From: CAZQEZ01 sp964592475
GTDB taxonomy: Bacteria; Bacteroidota; Bacteroidia; Cytophagales; Cyclobacteriaceae
Direction of reading: 5' to 3'
Assembly (NCBI GenBank): GCA_964592475.1
Contig: CAZQEZ010000017.1
Location: forward strand, 1-45,895
DNA: 45,895 nt
This document shows positions 41,523 through 45,895 of the stretch, one piece after another. Each line of letters starts with the position of its first letter. Positions within the stretch are counted from its first letter, which is position 1. The notes under the pieces were generated by a model. That model made no database searches and was not told the DNA's origin. It worked only from the letters and a program-made list of their open reading frames with translations. The translations under genes and the position numbers were made by a program.

Positions 41523-41761
41523 ATGGCACTTTAATCAATTTTCAATTCATTAGGCAAAATTTGAGCGCATAGCAGCACTACGGTTGAAAATTTTAATATA
41601 GTATAAAGGAAAAAGTGGGGTGAAAATAATGAGTGAATTAGTAATTAACACACTTGCCCGATGATTAAATAAAAATTCTGATAAACTTTTTTTCTTCAAG
41701 ACACCTGGCGTCGCTCGCAGTTAAATTGCTATCTTTACAAACCAAGCTAAAGAATATGTAA

Positions 41762-42277
41762 ATGAACCCGGAAACAATCGTTTTCTATCTCTTTGCAGCT
41801 ATTATTGTTTTGTCGGCGCTGCTAATTTTATTCACCCGAAATGTGCTTTACGCGGCATTTTTGCTAATTTTTACCTTTCTTGGCATTGCCGCAATTTATG
41901 TATTTGCTGGCGCTGATTTTTTGGCTATTACGCAAATTTTGGTGTATGTGGGGGGAGTTCTGGTACTTTTAATTTTTGGTATCATGCTTTCGCACAGGTT
42001 GGCTGGAGAGCCGGTGCTTAGTGGACAGCATAATATTTTTATAAGTGCCATAATTGCAGGAGGTATTTTCGTTTTGATTTTACAAGTAATACTTAGAGGC
42101 ACTTTCTTTTTTCAACAGCCAAATTTTAATACCGAAAATATTGAACCGGTCAACAATTCTACCATTAAGCTTTTGGGATTTCAATTAATGACTAATTTTG
42201 TATTTCCTTTTGAATTGGTAGCCATCATTTTATTGGTGGCATTAATAGGAGCGGCTTTTCTGGCCAAGAAACAATAA
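41762..42277 (+). CDS. nuoJ: NADH-quinone oxidoreductase subunit NuoJ
   Basis: A 171-residue membrane subunit of complex I. Five hydrophobic segments are visible; the third contains the family motif ILVYVGGVLVLLIFGIML, part of the proton-pathway helix with a pi-bulge. The end FELVAIILLVALIGAAFLAK is also typical. The upstream gap carries TATCTTTA at 41730-41737, one base off the phylum promoter box, so nuoJ may have a second promoter. NuoK follows after 14 bases. Confidence 0.95.
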   Translation: MNPETIVFYLFAAIIVLSALLILFTRNVLYAAFLLIFTFLGIAAIYVFAGADFLAITQILVYVGGVLVLLIFGIMLSHRLAGEPVLSGQHNIFISAIIAGGIFVLILQVILRGTFFFQQPNFNTENIEPVNNSTIKLLGFQLMTNFVFPFELVAIILLVALIGAAFLAKKQ

Positions 42278-42291
42278 ATAAATTAAGGCTG

Positions 42292-42597
42292 ATGATTACA
42301 ATTACCCATTATCTTATAATTAGTGGCTTACTTTTTTCTATAGGTATTGCAGTAGCATTGGTAAAAAAGAATGCTATTATGGTGCTTATCGGCATTGAGT
42401 TAGTATTTAATGCAGCTAACATTAATCTGGTAGCCTTTAGCCGTTATGACCAAACTATGTTGCAAGGGCAGGTTTTTGCGTTATTTGTTATTGTGGTAGC
42501 TGCCGCGGAAACCGCTGTAGCCCTGGCTATTATATTAAAGTTATATCACCATTACCGATCCACCGAGCTGGATAAAATTAACCAATTAAGAGGCTGA
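42292..42597 (+). CDS. nuoK: NADH-quinone oxidoreductase subunit NuoK
   Basis: A 101-residue membrane subunit of complex I with three helices. The two proton-pathway glutamates are visible in IGIELVFNAANINLV and VVAAAETAVALAII, matching Glu36 and Glu72 of the E. coli protein. Length is standard. The stop is followed after one base by the nuoL start, indicating translational coupling. Confidence 0.96.
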   Translation: MITITHYLIISGLLFSIGIAVALVKKNAIMVLIGIELVFNAANINLVAFSRYDQTMLQGQVFALFVIVVAAAETAVALAIILKLYHHYRSTELDKINQLRG

Positions 42598-42598
42598 T

Positions 42599-44785
42599 AT
42601 GCAACTGGATAATCTACTGGCGCCCTTACCTTCTACTTTTGTCACTACATTAGCATTTGTGGTGCTAATTTTACCATTATTGTCTTTTTTTATTAACCTG
42701 CACAATTCGAAAAAATATCACGGTGAATGGATTGCCAGTCTGATATTATTTGCATGTTTCTTTCTTTCCACTTACTTGTTTTTGCTAGTGTGGGGTCAAG
42801 AGGCTCATCATTTTCGTTTTACCTGGTTTAGGTTGGCAGTTGGCAGTGCCGAATACCAGTTTACTGCTGGCATTTTAATTAATGACCTTAGTGCACTTAT
42901 GCTGGTGGTAGTTACTTTAGTATCTTTTCTGGTGCATATTTACTCTATAGCCTATATGAAGCAAGATCCGCACTTTATCAGGTATTTTGCTTTTCTAGGT
43001 TTATTTACCTTTAGCATGTTAGGTATTGTAATGGCTGATAATCTATTGCCAGTTTTCATGTTTTGGGAACTGGTAGGCTTATCTTCTTATTTATTGATCG
43101 GCTTTTGGTTTGTAAAGAAATCAGCCAGCAGCGCTGCAAAAAAAGCTTTTATTGTTAACCGGATTGGTGATATTGGCTTTTTGATTGGTATAATGGTGCT
43201 TTGGTCACAATTTCATACGTTGGATCTGATAGCCCTGAAAAGCTTAATGGCCGATTCGAAAATAATGAATGGTGAATGGCTTCGTACTTTTAGCATGAGT
43301 AACAATTTTGGTCAAAATCTGATGCCCGAAATATGGATTACAGTAGCAGGCATAGGATTATTTTGCGGCGCTGTAGGCAAATCTGCACAGTTTCCCTTGC
43401 AGGTATGGCTGCCTGATGCTATGGAAGGTCCAACGCCCGTTTCGGCCTTGATTCACGCGGCCACTATGGTGGCTGCAGGCGTTTTTTTGTTGGCTCGCGT
43501 CTTCCCATTGCTCGATTTTCAAGTGCTTAATCTGATCGCTTTTGTGGGAGCCATTACTGCCTTTATGGGGGCATTTGCCGCTTTTGCTCAGAACGATATT
43601 AAAAAAGTACTGGCGTTCTCCACCATTAGTCAACTGGGTTATATGGTCATGGGTATTGGTGTGGGGGCCTACGAAGCGGCTACTTTTCATTTGTTTACCC
43701 ACGCCTTTTTTAAAGCCGGTCTTTTTTTGGCGGCCGGGGCTGTTATTACTGCAATGCATGGTGCAGAGCCTTACTTTAAAAAAGATGGTAAACCTGTGCA
43801 TCTCGATGTTCAGGACATGCGATTAATGGGTGGATTACGTAAATACTTGCCATTTACATTTGTTATATTTTTAATCGCTTCGGCTGCTTTGGCAGGAATA
43901 CCCTTCTTTTCCGGCTTCCTCAGCAAAGATGCTATTCTTACCAGTAGTTTAGGCTATGCCCGGGTACTTGCTTACGAAGGTAATCCTCTGTTCTATTTGG
44001 TGCCATTACTTGGGTTTATTACAGTACTAATGACCGCGATGTACATGACCCGACAAATTATTCTTATATTTTTTGGAAATAATAGATTACCGGCATTTAT
44101 TGATAACCCCGCGGATGCTACTCAAAACCTAAAAGATGTACCCTTGTTGATGAAGATTCCAATGGCTATCTTGGCTTTGCTTTCCTTTGGGATTGTTTTT
44201 GCACTCAATCCATTTGCCAGTGAGGGAAGTTGGTTTTTGCAAGGCATAGATTCTGTGGCATTGGTTACGCCAAATCCATTTCAAAACTATGATTCGAATG
44301 ATGTACTACGCAACTTAATGATATTTGTCAGTCAGGATTTCCATTGGTACGTCTCCATAGGTTCTACATTACTGGCTTTCATGGGAATATTTATTTCTCT
44401 TTATTTTTATAATCCTAAAAAGTTTAGTAATCAGCCAAAACCGCCGGGTTTCGTGGCCAGAATTTCTTATCATAATTGGTATTTGGATAAAATTTATCAT
44501 AGGGTTTTTGTGCTCCCTATCTTGAAGATGAGCGGGTGGAATGCAGGCATTGATAGAAAAATAATTGATCCGTTTCTGGATGGATTAGCAGTAACAAATG
44601 TAGTTTTAGCTCATATTATTAGTTGGATTGATAAAAATTTAGTGGATGGATTGGTAAATTCTCTAGCTAAAATCACGCGAGTGGTTGCTAAATTATTCAG
44701 TAAGTTACAAAGTGGTCAAGTGCAGTCTTACTATATTTGGGCCTTTCTTATATTTATGGGCCTTTTACTTTGGATACTGTATTAG
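42599..44785 (+). CDS. nuoL: NADH-quinone oxidoreductase subunit NuoL
   Basis: A 728-residue antiporter-like proton-pumping subunit of complex I. The MrpA/ND5 core is clear: the glutamate of MFWELVGLSSYLLIG, the lysine of GAVGKSAQFPLQVWLPDAM, and GPTPVSALIHAATMVAAGVF. The C-terminal part (about 600-728) forms the long lateral helix that braces the other pump subunits, ending in a hydrophobic anchor (YYIWAFLIFMGLLLWIL). It is somewhat longer than E. coli NuoL (613 residues), as in other Bacteroidota. It is coupled to nuoK and followed after 84 bases by nuoM. Confidence 0.96.
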   Translation: MQLDNLLAPLPSTFVTTLAFVVLILPLLSFFINLHNSKKYHGEWIASLILFACFFLSTYLFLLVWGQEAHHFRFTWFRLAVGSAEYQFTAGILINDLSALMLVVVTLVSFLVHIYSIAYMKQDPHFIRYFAFLGLFTFSMLGIVMADNLLPVFMFWELVGLSSYLLIGFWFVKKSASSAAKKAFIVNRIGDIGFLIGIMVLWSQFHTLDLIALKSLMADSKIMNGEWLRTFSMSNNFGQNLMPEIWITVAGIGLFCGAVGKSAQFPLQVWLPDAMEGPTPVSALIHAATMVAAGVFLLARVFPLLDFQVLNLIAFVGAITAFMGAFAAFAQNDIKKVLAFSTISQLGYMVMGIGVGAYEAATFHLFTHAFFKAGLFLAAGAVITAMHGAEPYFKKDGKPVHLDVQDMRLMGGLRKYLPFTFVIFLIASAALAGIPFFSGFLSKDAILTSSLGYARVLAYEGNPLFYLVPLLGFITVLMTAMYMTRQIILIFFGNNRLPAFIDNPADATQNLKDVPLLMKIPMAILALLSFGIVFALNPFASEGSWFLQGIDSVALVTPNPFQNYDSNDVLRNLMIFVSQDFHWYVSIGSTLLAFMGIFISLYFYNPKKFSNQPKPPGFVARISYHNWYLDKIYHRVFVLPILKMSGWNAGIDRKIIDPFLDGLAVTNVVLAHIISWIDKNLVDGLVNSLAKITRVVAKLFSKLQSGQVQSYYIWAFLIFMGLLLWILY

Positions 44786-44869
44786 AAGTATTACAAAATT
44801 ATGTATTAGCGCTCAGTTGCTGTAGGATTAATGTCGGCTCTATTTTGTAGGTTCGGAAAATAAAAATAT

Positions 44870-45895
44870 ATGTTGGGTAGCTTAATATCAATAATTGTCT
44901 TTTTACCCCTGGTAGCTTTGCTGATACTACTATTTTTGCCTGTGCATTTCAAAAATGCATTTCGCTGGCTTACTATTTCAGTTACTTTTTTGCAGCTAAT
45001 TCTGGCGGTTTGGCTTTATACGAATTATGAAACTCGCCCAGAAGTTGCCCAAGCAGATATAATTGATGAACACCCGGTTCAGTTTATGGAAAAAGTTGAC
45101 TGGATAGATATCAACCTGGGTGCTTTAGGTCACCTTTCCATCGACTATAAAGTTGGAGTTGATGGCTTCAGCATGCCCATGCTATTGTTAGCAGCAATAG
45201 TTTTATTCATAGGTGCCATATCTTCCTGGAATATTGCTCAAAAAGAAAAAGGTTATTTTGCCTTATACCTGCTTCTAGCTACAGCCATCGCTGGCACTTT
45301 CGTTGCTCTTGATTTTTTTCTATTTTATTTGTTTTTTGAATTCATGCTGCTGCCCATGTATTTTTTAATAGGTATTTGGGGTGGGCCTAGACGTGAATAT
45401 GCCGCTATAAAATTTTTCCTTTACACACTGGTTGGGTCCATATTTATTTTAATTGTCATGATTGCCCTCTATGTGTCTACCTTCGATCCGGTGGAAACTG
45501 CAATAAAAGCAGGGTTAATTGAAAATGCCGGTCAACTTACTGCAGCGCTACAAAGCCAACTGCAGCTCATGGTACAAACCAATCAACTATCTGCTAGCAA
45601 CCTAGTGCATAGCTTTGATTTTATGGTCATGACTGATCCCTCTAATTTAATTCCAGGTTCGGTATTAAGCTTTACCGCTGATTGGGATATTAATGGATTT
45701 TCTATAAGGCTTATCGCTTTTTTATTGTTGTTGGTTGGTTTTATGATAAAATTACCCGCGGTACCCTTTCACACTTGGCTACCCGATGCGCACGTAGAAG
45801 CACCTACACCTATCTCAGTAATACTGGCTGGAATTCTTCTAAAAGTAGGCGGTTATGGCCTGATAAGAATTGCTTATCCAATTTTTCCGGATGGG
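44870..45895 (+). CDS. nuoM: NADH-quinone oxidoreductase subunit NuoM (3' end outside window)
   Basis: The first 342 codons of the second antiporter-like pump subunit of complex I. It starts at the ATG at 44870 (MLGSLISIIVFLPLVALLI). Visible motifs are KVGVDGFSMPMLLLAA, LFYLFFEFMLLPMYFLIGIW with the key glutamate, and near the window end FHTWLPDAHVEAPTPISVIL. Between about residues 204 and 275 a polar segment (LTAALQSQLQLMVQTN, then PSNLIPGSVLSFTADWDI) extends a loop that is short in E. coli NuoM. The frame is intact to the last base. Confidence 0.95.
   Translation, partial: MLGSLISIIVFLPLVALLILLFLPVHFKNAFRWLTISVTFLQLILAVWLYTNYETRPEVAQADIIDEHPVQFMEKVDWIDINLGALGHLSIDYKVGVDGFSMPMLLLAAIVLFIGAISSWNIAQKEKGYFALYLLLATAIAGTFVALDFFLFYLFFEFMLLPMYFLIGIWGGPRREYAAIKFFLYTLVGSIFILIVMIALYVSTFDPVETAIKAGLIENAGQLTAALQSQLQLMVQTNQLSASNLVHSFDFMVMTDPSNLIPGSVLSFTADWDINGFSIRLIAFLLLLVGFMIKLPAVPFHTWLPDAHVEAPTPISVILAGILLKVGGYGLIRIAYPIFPDG

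Noticed and set aside
43358..43801. 147-codon minus-strand ORF inside nuoL
   Set aside because: It is antisense to the most conserved part of nuoL and has His/Lys/Gln-rich shadow composition.

Overview
This window is AT-rich chromosomal DNA from a member of the Bacteroidota, most likely Cytophagales (inferred, not proven). The evidence is a set of exact TAnnTTTG promoter boxes a short distance upstream of start codons, few Shine-Dalgarno sequences, and families typical of the phylum: an outer-membrane Wzi-like protein, DUF4293 and DUF4783 proteins, a Cytophaga-type SRPBCC protein, a long-form SppA and a two-gene AddAB. I see no rRNA, tRNA, CRISPR array, insertion sequence or prophage. Most of the window is housekeeping chromosome.

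Layout. 1-4018: the 3' part of a Wzi-family gene, then an AraC-type regulator and a Tat-exported Gfo/Idh/MocA oxidoreductase on the minus strand. 4162-10953: thiL, an A-type Fe-S carrier, a lipid kinase, murI, sppA, folK, a small membrane protein and ridA, with a tiny promoter-ORF-terminator unit upstream of murI. 11108-20596 (all minus): truA, an ABC exporter, an outer-membrane protein, a very large protein with about 40 TPR repeats, a family 2 glycosyltransferase and tpx. 20722-26437: a DUF4293 membrane protein, a small helical protein, an M20 dipeptidase, an EEP-fold phosphatase/nuclease, a PfkB sugar kinase, a DUF4783 protein and a lipoprotein.

26438-34471 is the most dynamic part. A 557-base stretch without an intact gene keeps what looks like the 3' end and terminator of a lost gene. 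Next come addA and addB (double-strand-break resection), a clearly decayed terC remnant, and a Xre-RES (NAD+-degrading type) toxin-antitoxin pair sitting where the 5' part of terC should be. 34539-40398: a NeuD/PglD-like left-handed beta-helix protein lacking both active-site histidines, trhO (tRNA hydroxylation), an SRPBCC protein, an orphan PAS histidine kinase, a membrane DnaJ-TPR protein and a TauE-type permease. 40656-45895: nuoI, nuoJ, nuoK, nuoL and the start of nuoM (respiratory complex I membrane arm), without nuoH beside nuoI.

Points most worth following up: the degenerate trypsin-like domain on the giant TPR protein; terC replaced by the RES-Xre module; Tpx with a single cysteine; the acyltransferase-like protein without its catalytic histidines; and the orphan mini transcription unit upstream of murI. 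No single clearly new multi-gene system is visible.
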